In this document: positions 22,820-29,443 of the stretch, piece after piece | Layout: each line of letters begins with the position of its first letter | How positions within the stretch are numbered: position 1 is the stretch's first letter | Assembly: GCA_045806105.1 (NCBI GenBank) | Contig: JBJMJY010000037.1 | Coordinates: forward strand, 1-29,548 | DNA length: 29,548 nucleotides | Source: AC-32 sp045806105 | GTDB taxonomy: Bacteria > Actinomycetota > Thermoleophilia > Gaiellales > Gaiellaceae | Reading direction: 5' to 3' | Notes under the pieces: model-generated | Seen by the model: only the letters and a program-made list of their open reading frames with translations | The model's database searches: none | Told to the model about the DNA's origin: nothing | Made by a program: the position numbers and the translations under genes

Positions 22820-23193
22820 AGCTTTCCGCTCGTGTCCGTGTAAGTGCGGCCCGAGCGCTGGAACTGGCCGCTCCAGTACGCCTGGATGCTGTTCACGTAC
22901 CCGACGATGCGACAGTCCTCGCGCTGGTTGGCGGTCGCGCCGCTGGTGCAGTCTTCCGGGGCGACGCTCGTCGGCGGCTGAGTGCCGATCGAGCGGTCGT
23001 CGAGGTTCGACAGCGGCCCTGAGAGGCCGCCGCTGTTCGTCAGCAGCGTGACCAGCAGATAGATGATGAGACCTGCGACGCCGAGCCCGCCCCCGCCGAC
23101 AGCGACGCCGCCGCCCGGCAACGCGATCCCGCCGCCACCGCGGCGGTCCTCGACCTGCGAGGGGTCGAGGCGTGCTCCCTTGCGAAAGCGCAC
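22816..23193 (-). pseudogene. Truncated neutral zinc metallopeptidase (YpfJ/PF04228-like) N-terminal part
   Basis: The 125 residues match the beginning of the family: MRFRKGARLDPSQVEDRR, a glycine-rich segment, one membrane helix (LGVAGLIIYLLVTLLTN) and the cysteine-containing EDCRIVGYVNSIQAYW with SGRTYTDTSG. Full-length members run to about 280-300 residues and carry an HExxH zinc site; none of that follows here. The frame stops at a CTAG shared with the stop of the convergent glycosylase gene, and what lies beyond is the glycosylase. A GTG start follows GAGGGAAA. The gene looks cut by a rearrangement at about 22816; a short membrane-anchored product could still be made. Confidence 0.75.
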
Positions 23194-23237
23194 CGGCCAG
23201 TTTTCCCTCGCGGGCCGCCGGTGGTAAACGTCGAGAG

Positions 23238-23310
23238 TGGAGCCGACGGGGCTCGAACCCGTGACCTTCGCGCTGCCAGCGCGACGCTCTCCCAGCTGAG
23301 CTACGGCCCC
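23238..23310 (-). tRNA. tRNA-Ala (anticodon GGC)
   Basis: The minus strand folds into a complete cloverleaf. The acceptor GGGGCCG pairs with CGGCTCC (one G-U pair), and the D arm is GCTC-AGCTGGGA-GAGC. The anticodon arm is TCGCG-CTGGCAG-CGCGA with anticodon GGC, and the T arm contains GGTTCGA. The discriminator base is A and the CCA tail is not encoded. It lies between rsfS and the truncated metallopeptidase gene. Confidence 0.96.
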
Positions 23311-23319
23311 AGTGGCGTC

Positions 23320-23325
23320 AGTGTA
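23320..23325 (-). promoter_or_regulatory. -10 box TACACT of the tRNA-Ala promoter
   Basis: TACACT on the minus strand ends 9 bases upstream of the tRNA 5' end. It is part of a 14-base string (CGCGGCTACACTGA) that also occurs at 23730-23743 within nadD, and its core CGGCTACACT recurs at 26407-26416 before rplU. No strong -35 hexamer is visible. Confidence 0.5.
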
Positions 23326-23343
23326 GCCGCGTTTCGGGCGCCG

Positions 23344-23700
23344 CTAGACGGCGGCCGCGTCCAGCTCGATGCTCGGCACGTCGCCCCACAGCTCCTCGAG
23401 TCGGTAGTAGTCGCGCGACTCCGGCGTGAAGACGTGAAGGACGACGTCGAGGTAGTCCGCGACGATCCAGCGGCCCTCCGGCTCGCCCGCGACCGACCGC
23501 GGAAGGGCGCCCTCGTCGTGCTTCAGGCGCTCGTGCACCTCGTCCCAGATCGCCTTCGTCTGGCGGGCGTTCTGCCCGGTTGCGAGCACGAAGAAGTCCG
23601 TGTAGCTGCACACGGGGCGCATGTCGAGGATGAGGACGTCCTGCGCCAGCTTCTCCTGGGCGAGGCCGGCGATGCGGCGGGCGTGTTCGAGCGGCGTCAG
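23344..23700 (-). CDS. rsfS: Ribosomal silencing factor RsfS
   Basis: This 118-residue protein has the Iojap/RsfS domain throughout: RIAGLAQEKLAQDVLILDM, SYTDFFVLATGQNARQTKAIWDEV, DYLDVVLHVFTPESRDYYRLEELW. RsfS binds L14 of the large ribosomal subunit and blocks subunit joining when nutrients are short. There is no ATG, GTG or TTG in frame near the expected start. A CTG (giving the family-typical TPLEHAR start) is the best candidate, with AGAGAGGA upstream. A probable -10 box lies inside the end of nadD. It follows nadD, as in many actinobacteria, and precedes tRNA-Ala. Confidence 0.85.
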   Translation of the reverse strand: MTPLEHARRIAGLAQEKLAQDVLILDMRPVCSYTDFFVLATGQNARQTKAIWDEVHERLKHDEGALPRSVAGEPEGRWIVADYLDVVLHVFTPESRDYYRLEELWGDVPSIELDAAAV

Positions 23701-23707
23701 GGTCTCG

Positions 23708-24274
23708 TCAAGTCCTCTCTGGTTCGCGATCAGTGTAGCCGCGGTAGAGGCCAGTCTCGTCGATCGCGGCCGCGACCGCGACCGGGACGAGGCCGTCAAC
23801 CGGTTCTCCCCGCCCGAGGCGCTCGCGAACCTCGGTCGACGACACCGGCGGCGAGGGCAGACGGAACGCCAGCACCCGGTCGCCGTAGCGCTCGAGGTCG
23901 GGCGGCGGGTAGCCGGAGCGCGTACCAACGGCGAGCCGTACCCAGCGCAGCACCTCGTCGGGGTTCTTCCAGGTCGGGAAGGCGGCGCCCTCGTCGGCGC
24001 CGACGACGAAGATCGCGTCGCCGAAGCGGCCCTCGCGCACGGCGTCCACGGTGAACGCGTGCGGGTCGAGCAGCACCTCGTCGGCGATCCCGTCGAACGC
24101 GAGGCGCGCCAGCCGCAGCCGCGTTTCCGCGTCTGCGACGACCGGGCGGTGTCCGGGCGCCGCCGCGACGAGCACGATCAGCCGGTCGATCGGCAGCCGC
24201 TCGCGGGCCGCGCGGCCCAGCGCCACGTGCCCGGCCTGCGGTGGGTCGAAGATGCCGCCGAGGATTCCTGTTAC
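23708..24274 (-). CDS. nadD: Nicotinate-nucleotide adenylyltransferase
   Basis: This 188-residue protein of NAD synthesis joins AMP to nicotinate mononucleotide. It shows GILGGIFDPPQAGH (the N-terminal nucleotide-binding motif), FVVGADEGAAF.W and SSTEVRERL near the C terminus (the SSTxxR motif). Two oddities: the usual HxGH reads QAGH, and no ATG/GTG/TTG exists before this motif. The frame can only begin at a GTA that overlaps the obgE stop (GTAA), or at a GTG (24226) that would delete the catalytic motif. A GTG changed to GTA is the simplest explanation. It lies between obgE and rsfS. Confidence 0.82.
   Translation of the reverse strand, partial: VTGILGGIFDPPQAGHVALGRAARERLPIDRLIVLVAAAPGHRPVVADAETRLRLARLAFDGIADEVLLDPHAFTVDAVREGRFGDAIFVVGADEGAAFPTWKNPDEVLRWVRLAVGTRSGYPPPDLERYGDRVLAFRLPSPPVSSTEVRERLGRGEPVDGLVPVAVAAAIDETGLYRGYTDREPERT
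23732..23737 (-). promoter_or_regulatory. Candidate internal -10 box for rsfS
   Basis: TACACT within the 3' end of nadD sits in a 14-base string identical to the one at the tRNA-Ala promoter (23318-23331). A transcript from here would start about 25 bases before the proposed CTG of rsfS and include AGAGAGGA. Confidence 0.4.
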
Positions 24275-25458
24275 TGGAACTCGAGCACCTCGCCCTCGAG
24301 CTGGACCTCGTCGCCGCTCTTCGCGCCGGCGTCGCGGAGCGCCTGCTCGAGCTCCTCCTCCGAGCCGGGGCGGCCGGCCACCCGAAAGCCGCGGTCGGTG
24401 CGGAGGATGCGGAAGCGCCGGCGCTGGTCGGGCTTCGGCCGGTAGACGAGGAAGCGCGGCAGGCCCTCATCCTCGGCGACCGGCGCATCGGCCGGCGGGC
24501 AGAGCTCGAAGAGCGTGCGCCGGAACCGCTCGACACCCTCGCCGGTGGCGGCCGAGAGCGCGAACACGCGCTGCACCCTCGGGTCGTCGGGCTCGAATGC
24601 CGGGGGCTCCGGCAGCAGGTCGATCTTGTTCAGCACGATCACCTGCGGCCGCTCGTCGAGGCCCGCGCCGTACTCAGCGAGCTCGTGGTCGACCTGCGCG
24701 ACTGCCTCAGCGGGGTCGCCGGCGGCCGCGTCGATCACGTGGACGAGCAGCCGCGCGCGCTCAAGGTGCGCCAGGAACTCGTGCCCGAGGCCCACGCCCT
24801 CGCTCGCACCCTCGATCAGGCCGGGCACGTCGGCGACCACGAGCTGCCGCTCGTCCGAGTCGACGGTGCCCAGCACGGGCTGCAGCGTCGTGAAGGGGTA
24901 GTCGGCCACCTTCGGCCGCGCGTTCGAGATGCGCGCGAGCAGCGACGACTTCCCCGCGTTGGGGAGACCGACGAGCGCCGCGTCGGCGAGCAGCTTCAGC
25001 CGTAGCTCGTAGTCGGCCTCCTCGCCCGGCAGACCGGTCTCGGCGAAGCGCGGCGTCTGCCGCGTCGCGGTTGCGAAGCGCCGGTTGCCGCGGCCGCCTT
25101 CGCCGCCGCGTGCGAGCACGACGCGTGCACCCGATGCGGCGAGGTCGGCAACCAGCTGCTCGTCCTCGTCGAAGACCTGCGTGCCGACGGGAACGCGCAG
25201 CTCGACATCGGCGCCGGACGCGCCGTGACGGCCGCTGCCGCCGCCGGCGCCGCCCTTGTCGGCCTTGAAGTGCTGCCTCGCGCGGAACGCCGAGAGATCG
25301 CGCAGGTCCGGGTCCGCGACCAGGATCACGTCGCCGCCGGGCCCGCCGTCGCCGCCGTCGGGCCCGCCCTTGGGCACGTGCTTCTCGCGCCGGAAGCTGA
25401 GCGCCCCGTCGCCGCCTCGCCCGGCCTGCACGTGAATGCCGGCCCGGTCGTGGAACAC
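24271..25458 (-). CDS. obgE: GTPase ObgE/CgtA
   Basis: This 395-residue protein has all three Obg parts: the glycine-rich Obg fold (GRGGDGALSFRREKHVPKGG, GGDGGPGGDV), the G domain with GLPNAGKSSLL (P loop), DVPGLIEGASEGVGLG (G3) and NKID (G4), and a C-terminal OCT domain (FLVYRPKPDQRRRFRI...). It acts in large-subunit ribosome assembly and stress control. The GTG start is preceded by GGAG about 10 bases upstream; extending it further would only add spacer-derived residues. It lies downstream of rplU and rpmA, its usual neighbours. Confidence 0.95.
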   Translation of the reverse strand: MFHDRAGIHVQAGRGGDGALSFRREKHVPKGGPDGGDGGPGGDVILVADPDLRDLSAFRARQHFKADKGGAGGGSGRHGASGADVELRVPVGTQVFDEDEQLVADLAASGARVVLARGGEGGRGNRRFATATRQTPRFAETGLPGEEADYELRLKLLADAALVGLPNAGKSSLLARISNARPKVADYPFTTLQPVLGTVDSDERQLVVADVPGLIEGASEGVGLGHEFLAHLERARLLVHVIDAAAGDPAEAVAQVDHELAEYGAGLDERPQVIVLNKIDLLPEPPAFEPDDPRVQRVFALSAATGEGVERFRRTLFELCPPADAPVAEDEGLPRFLVYRPKPDQRRRFRILRTDRGFRVAGRPGSEEELEQALRDAGAKSGDEVQLEGEVLEFQ

Positions 25459-25462
25459 CCGG

Positions 25463-25489
25463 CTACTCCGTGACGGAGATGAAGCGGCG
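25463..25489 (-). repeat. Degenerate copy of the rpmA 3' end in the rpmA-obgE spacer
   Basis: On the minus strand this stretch reads as codons for R-R-F-I-S-V-T-E followed by TAG, closely matching the end of L27 (E-R-R-F-I-S-V-V-N-E-I, stop). The DNA shares CGCCGCTTCAT and adjacent bases with the end of rpmA. The rest of the 100-base spacer (25463-25562) shows no clear coding pattern. Confidence 0.55.
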
Positions 25490-25562
25490 ATCCCCCGAGG
25501 CATCGGTTGCGATGCCGCCTGGGAGGTCGCCCGGCTCCGCCGGGTGACCGTTCAAACCGCGA

Positions 25563-25817
25563 CTAGATCTCGTTGACAACAGAAATGAAGCGGCGCTCGC
25601 CGGTCGTCCTGAACGACACGGTTCCGTCGCGCTTCGCGAAGATCGTGTCGTCGCGGCCGATGCCCGCGCCGGGGCCCGGGCGGAATCGCGTGCCGCGCTG
25701 GCGCACGATGATCGTGCCCGCCCTAACGCCCTGGCCGTCGAAGACCTTGACGCCGAGCATCTTCGGGTTCGAGTCGCGGCCGTTCCGCGACGAGCCGAGT
25801 CCCTTCTTGTGAGCCAT
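25563..25817 (-). CDS. rpmA: 50S ribosomal protein L27
   Basis: This 84-residue protein shows the standard L27 sequence: MAHKKGLGSSRNGRDSNPK, LGVKVFDGQGVRAGTIIVRQRGT, FRPGPGAGIGRDDTIFA. L27's N terminus reaches the peptidyl-transferase centre of the ribosome. There is no N-terminal extension needing cleavage as in Firmicutes. Its ATG follows the rplU stop with no gap, so the two are co-translated. Confidence 0.98.
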   Translation of the reverse strand: MAHKKGLGSSRNGRDSNPKMLGVKVFDGQGVRAGTIIVRQRGTRFRPGPGAGIGRDDTIFAKRDGTVSFRTTGERRFISVVNEI

Positions 25818-26369
25818 CTAGCTGTCCTTCCTCGCTTCCAGCGCCGCGATCGCACCCTTGCGGTTCGCGTGCGCGCGCTCGTACTCCAACGCCGCCTCGA
25901 CCTGCTCCGGCGACCAACCGCCGACCTTCTCGTTGAGGTCCGCAATGGTCAGATCGGCGTAGCCGCGCGGGAGCTTCGACGGAGGAGCCTCCGACCGACT
26001 TTCCTCCCGCTTCGCCGGCGCCTCCTTCTCGGCCGGCGCCTCCTTCTTGGCCGGCGCGCTGCGCTTCGCCGCCCCGCCGATCGACTCGATCTCGATCTGC
26101 GAGAGCTTTGCGCGAAAGCCGGTCTTGCGGCGGTAGCCCGTCTTTGGGCGGTACTTGCCGATCGTGACCTTCTCGCCGAGCGCGGAGCCGACGACGCGCG
26201 CCGTCACCTGCGTCTTCGGCGCCAGCTCGAAGTTCCCGTCGCCGCCGAGCATCAGCACATCCGGGTGGAAGGTCTTGCCTTCCTCCGTCGGAACACGGTC
26301 GACGAGCAGGCGCTCGCCTTCCTGCACGCGGTACTGCTTCCCGCCGAGTGAGATGATCGCGTAGGCCAT
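25818..26369 (-). CDS. rplU: 50S ribosomal protein L21 with C-terminal extension
   Basis: Residues 1-103 of 183 are the ordinary L21 (MAYAIISLGGKQYRVQEGERL, KVTIGKYRPKTGYRRKTGFRAKLSQIEI). Then comes a lysine/alanine/glutamate-rich linker with repeated APAKKEAPA-like units, and at residues 140-180 a helical domain (LTIADLNEKVGGWSPEQVEA, then YERAHANRKGAIAALEAR). That domain type recurs in other actinobacterial proteins in my experience. Ordinary L21 is about 103 residues, so the extension is large; its function is unknown. The ATG lacks a clear ribosome site and has a hairpin just upstream. Confidence 0.96.
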   Translation of the reverse strand: MAYAIISLGGKQYRVQEGERLLVDRVPTEEGKTFHPDVLMLGGDGNFELAPKTQVTARVVGSALGEKVTIGKYRPKTGYRRKTGFRAKLSQIEIESIGGAAKRSAPAKKEAPAEKEAPAKREESRSEAPPSKLPRGYADLTIADLNEKVGGWSPEQVEAALEYERAHANRKGAIAALEARKDS

Positions 26370-26375
26370 GGCGTC

Positions 26376-26397
26376 AAAACGCGGGCATCTGCCCGCG
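26376..26397 (-). promoter_or_regulatory. Hairpin plus T-run in the rplU leader
   Basis: On the minus strand CGCGGGC-AGAT-GCCCGCG forms a perfect 7-bp stem with a 4-base loop, followed at once by TTTT and then the rplU ATG six bases later. It resembles a small terminator, but it sits exactly where the ribosome would bind. It may be an L21-type autoregulatory leader. Whether it terminates or blocks translation cannot be told from sequence. Confidence 0.55.
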
Positions 26398-26406
26398 AGG
26401 ACGGAA

Positions 26407-26412
26407 AGTGTA
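26407..26412 (-). promoter_or_regulatory. -10 box TACACT of the rplU-rpmA-obgE promoter
   Basis: TACACT on the minus strand, within CGGCTACACT, lies 38 bases before the rplU ATG. The expected transcript start is close to the 5' edge of the hairpin at 26376-26397. The same 10 bases occur at the tRNA-Ala promoter (23320-23329) and before rsfS (23732-23741). The -35 region is weak. Confidence 0.45.
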
Positions 26413-26452
26413 GCCGTGACGGCTGCCTCTCGGCGAAGACGACGCGAGCAGC

Positions 26453-29014
26453 CTAGTCGGCGGGCGGTGACTCGGCCGTCGCCGTGCCGGAGCCGGAGCG
26501 GCGCCGGCGGTTCCGCCCGCCGCGCGAGCCTCGCCGCGTCTTCTTCTTCGGCTTCGGCTGCTCGCCCTCGGCTTGGGCTTCTGCGCCGTTGTCGGAGGGC
26601 GCCTCGTCCTCCGGCTCTGCTTCTTCCCGGCCGAGCGCCGGGTCCGGGAGGTGGATCCTCGGGCCCTCGCCGTCGCTCTCTGCAGCCTGCTGAGCGGCGG
26701 ACTCCCCGCCGTTCGCCGCCGCGGTCGCGGGCTTCTTCTTGCGGCGCCGCCCCCCGCGCGAGCCACGCCGCGTCTTCTTCTTCGCCGGCTGCTGGGGCTG
26801 CGGCTCGGCGTCGCCCTCCTCGACGACCGCTTCCGCCTCTTCTGTCTCTTCTGCCTCTTCGGGCTCCTCCGGCTCCACGGCAGCCTCGCCCTCGGGCTCC
26901 TGCTGCTTCTTCGCCGGCGGCTTCCGCGTCGGCTTCTCGGCCGCGCTCTCGGCGGTGATCGGGTCCGCCGGAGCCTGCTTGCCGCCGACGAGGGTCGCGT
27001 AGGCGGTGCCGTCGAGCACCCGCTCGATCCGCACCTTCGCCTTCTTGCCGACGAGGCCTGAGGCCTGGGCGACGCACACCGAGAGCCCGTCGAGCTTGCC
27101 GATGCCCGCGTGGACGTCGTAGCGGCCGACCTCGCCGAGCTTCAGCTCGACCGTCTTGCCCTCGAGCTTCGTGCGGTCGTCCGCTTCGAGGAGGCTCTCG
27201 AGCGTGCCCTTGCCGAGCACCTCGAAGTGATCGACCGGCGCGTCGTCGCGGGCGACGATCAGGAAGCGGCGCTTCATGTCCTCCTCGATCGCCAGCAGCC
27301 GCGAGGCGGCGGGGCCGACCAGGATCGCGGCCACCTTCGACTCGAGCTCGACCTTGAACGCCTTCGTCCGGGGCGCGCTGGCGGCGAGCGCCCGTAGGCG
27401 CCGCTCCGCGTCCACCGCGGCGGAGGTCTCCGAGAGCACGACGCCGTCGCCGCCGCAGACAATGCACTTGCGCGTCAGGATCTCGCGCGGCCCGTCGGTC
27501 ACGTTCTGGCGCGTCATCTCCACCAGGCCGAGCGGCGAGATCTCGACGACGTAGGTCTTCGTCCGGTCGCGCTCGAGCTCCGTCTTCAACGCCCCCTCGA
27601 CCGTCGCGCGGTTCTTCGGGTTCGCCATGTCGATGAAGTCGATGACGATGATCCCGCCGATGTCGCGCAGGCGCAGCTGGCGCACGACCTCCTTGACCGC
27701 CTCGAGGTTGTTCTTCGTGATCGTGTCCTCGAGCCGCCCAGCCGACGACTTGCCGCGGGAGCCGACGAACCGGCCGGTGTTCACGTCGATGACCGTGAAC
27801 GCCTCCGCGTAGTCGAAGACGAGGTAGCCGCCCGAGGGGAGGTCGACCCGGCGCGAGAGCGTCGAGCGGATTTCGCCGTCCACGCCGGAGCTCTCCATCA
27901 GCGGTGTCTTCTCCCGATAGCGGACGACCCGGTCGGCCATGTGCGGCGAGGTCTTCTTCAGGTAGCCGACGACACGTTTGTACGTGCGCTCGTGGTCGAC
28001 CAGCGCGCGCTCGAAGTCCTCGGTGAAGAGGTCGCGGATCACGCGGAGCGGGAGCTCGGCCTCCTGGTAGACGAGCGACGGCGACTTCGCGGCATTCGCG
28101 CGCGCCTCGATCGTCTTCCAGAGCCGCTGCAGGAAGACGAGGTCGCGCTCGACGTCGTCGGCCGAGGCGCCTTCGGCCGCGGTGCGGACGATCACGCCGC
28201 CCTTCTTCACGTCGAGCTTCTTGACGATGTCGCGTAGGCGGGCGCGCTCGTCGTCCTCGAGCCGGCGCGAGACGCCGAGGCCCTCGCCGTGCGGCACGAA
28301 GACGACGAAGCGGCCGGGCAGCGAGATCTCGGTCGTCAGGCGCGCGCCCTTCGACTTCATCGGGTCCTTGACCGCCTGGACGAGCACGTCCTGGCCGCGG
28401 CTAAGCAGGTCCTGGATCTTGCGCCCGCGGGAGCGGCCCTCGAGCTCCGGCGCGATCACCTCGTCCACGTAGAGGAAGCCGTTCTTCTCGAGGCCGATCT
28501 CGATGAACGCGGCCTCCATCCCCGGCAGGACGTTGTCGACCGAGCCCTTGTAGATGGTCCCGGCGATCGAGCGGCGCTCGGGCCGCTCGAGGTACGCCTC
28601 GGCGACCTTGTCGTCCTCGAGCACGGCGACGCGTTGCTCGCCGACGTCGACCGAGATCAGCAGCTCGCGCTTTGCCGCCGGGAGCGGCGGGCGGCGCGGC
28701 GGCGTGCGGCGGCGCGTCGCGCGCTGCTTGCGCTGCGACGGGCGGCGCTCGGGCCGCGACTCCTCTTTCTTCTGCTTCTGCTCCTGCTTCGGCTCCGCGG
28801 CTGCCGCCTTGGGCGTCGCGCCGGCGCCTGCGCCGGGGCGCTTCCGGCCGCGCCCTCCGCGGCTGCCGCGGCGGCGCTTCTTCTTCGCAGGATCGGTTGT
28901 GCCCGCCTCCGCGGCAGGCTCGGGGGTTACGACGTTGGTAGGTGCGGGTGGCGCGTCCTCGGTGCGGGCGCGCTCGTCAGTCGGCGGCTTCTGCCGCCTG
29001 AACCATCGAAGCAA
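26453..29014 (-). CDS. rne: Ribonuclease E/G family endoribonuclease
   Basis: This 853-residue protein has a basic N-terminal region (residues 1-115, with one RGSRGGR motif), an S1 domain from about 148 (SIAGTIYKGSVDNVLPGMEAAFIEIG), and the catalytic core with D410 (FTVIDVNTGRF) and D459 (GGIIVIDFIDM), which match the metal-binding aspartates. A zinc-link motif CIVCGGDG lies at 517-524. The C-terminal 190 residues are acidic then basic, with two further KKKTRRGSRGGR repeats likely to bind RNA. It cuts single-stranded RNA in decay and rRNA/tRNA processing. The TTG start has a perfect AAAGGAG seven bases upstream. Whether rne or rng is the better name is open. Confidence 0.93.
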   Translation of the reverse strand: MLRWFRRQKPPTDERARTEDAPPAPTNVVTPEPAAEAGTTDPAKKKRRRGSRGGRGRKRPGAGAGATPKAAAAEPKQEQKQKKEESRPERRPSQRKQRATRRRTPPRRPPLPAAKRELLISVDVGEQRVAVLEDDKVAEAYLERPERRSIAGTIYKGSVDNVLPGMEAAFIEIGLEKNGFLYVDEVIAPELEGRSRGRKIQDLLSRGQDVLVQAVKDPMKSKGARLTTEISLPGRFVVFVPHGEGLGVSRRLEDDERARLRDIVKKLDVKKGGVIVRTAAEGASADDVERDLVFLQRLWKTIEARANAAKSPSLVYQEAELPLRVIRDLFTEDFERALVDHERTYKRVVGYLKKTSPHMADRVVRYREKTPLMESSGVDGEIRSTLSRRVDLPSGGYLVFDYAEAFTVIDVNTGRFVGSRGKSSAGRLEDTITKNNLEAVKEVVRQLRLRDIGGIIVIDFIDMANPKNRATVEGALKTELERDRTKTYVVEISPLGLVEMTRQNVTDGPREILTRKCIVCGGDGVVLSETSAAVDAERRLRALAASAPRTKAFKVELESKVAAILVGPAASRLLAIEEDMKRRFLIVARDDAPVDHFEVLGKGTLESLLEADDRTKLEGKTVELKLGEVGRYDVHAGIGKLDGLSVCVAQASGLVGKKAKVRIERVLDGTAYATLVGGKQAPADPITAESAAEKPTRKPPAKKQQEPEGEAAVEPEEPEEAEETEEAEAVVEEGDAEPQPQQPAKKKTRRGSRGGRRRKKKPATAAANGGESAAQQAAESDGEGPRIHLPDPALGREEAEPEDEAPSDNGAEAQAEGEQPKPKKKTRRGSRGGRNRRRRSGSGTATAESPPAD

Positions 29015-29021
29015 GTGGAAT

Positions 29022-29028
29022 CTCCTTT
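29022..29028 (-). promoter_or_regulatory. Strong ribosome site fixing the rne TTG start
   Basis: AAAGGAG on the minus strand is separated from the TTG by seven bases. This decides in favour of TTG over any later ATG, since the RGSRGGR N-terminal motif is included. Confidence 0.75.
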
Positions 29029-29034
29029 AGTGGC

Positions 29035-29077
29035 GCGCGCGCTTCGCCGGCCCGGGCTTTCCGGGCGGAGCGCGCGC
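29035..29077 (-). promoter_or_regulatory. Large hairpin in the 5' untranslated region of rne
   Basis: GCGCGCGCTTCGCC and GGCGGAGCGCGCGC can pair over 14 positions with one G-U pair, and the enclosed bases can also form an alternative GCCCGG/CCGGGC stem. It lies about 20 bases upstream of the ribosome site, in a place where the RNA could be a target for RNase E itself. No T-run follows, so it is not a simple terminator. Confidence 0.5.
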
Positions 29078-29078
29078 T

Positions 29079-29242
29079 GCAATGTGGTCAAACCTGTCGG
29101 CATCGCCGTCAACACAGGCTAGCAGGGTGGTACGTCGTCGCCGACCTCGCGACCGAGGACCATCCGACGTGTCGGGTCGGCGATTTTCAGATGGCCGCAC
29201 GGCGAAGCCTGCGCCTCCCGATGACGGCCCCGCAAGCGGCGC
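29079..29242. other. Intergenic stretch upstream of rne
   Basis: About 160 bases between the rne leader hairpin and the small hypothetical gene. TTGACG on the minus strand at 29107-29112 could be a -35 box for rne, but no good -10 follows at the right distance. I see nothing else. Confidence 0.3.
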
Positions 29243-29443
29243 CTAGGCAGCTTCGGCGGCCGGGCGGAGCTTCGCGCGCTTCGTGCGGACGGCGCGCAAC
29301 CGCTGGCTGAGGCGCGCCCACGCCCACGGCTCGACCTCGCGGTAACGCGGCTCCGTCTGACCCCGCGTCGCCTCGAGGTACTCGAACCAGGCGTCGGCCT
29401 CCTCGATCAGCAGCAGCTCTTCGGCTTCTCGTGTGTGGCCCAT
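29243..29443 (-). CDS. Small conserved-looking hypothetical protein
   Basis: This 66-residue protein reads MGHTREAEELLLIEEADAWF then EYLEATRGQTEPRYREVEPWAWARLSQRL and a basic tail. It is mostly helical with three conserved-looking tryptophans (W19, W42, W44). I do not recognise a family with certainty. The ATG was chosen over a longer upstream start because the preceding residues look unlike coding sequence; the ribosome site is weak. Located upstream of rne on the same strand. Confidence 0.6.
   Translation of the reverse strand: MGHTREAEELLLIEEADAWFEYLEATRGQTEPRYREVEPWAWARLSQRLRAVRTKRAKLRPAAEAA

Noticed and set aside
23195..23237. Terminator after tRNA-Ala
   Set aside because: ACCGGC/GCCGGT can pair, but the loop is long and no T-run follows; it overlaps the leader of the metallopeptidase gene.
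22816..23310. Integration site of a mobile island at tRNA-Ala
   Set aside because: No integrase and no direct repeat of the tRNA 3' end was found in the window; only the truncated neighbouring gene hints at rearrangement.
26370..27467. Long minus-strand open frame upstream of and in frame with rplU
   Set aside because: It is rich in Arg/Gly/Ala with no domain and lies in another frame of the RNase gene; only the part from 26369 downwards is real L21.
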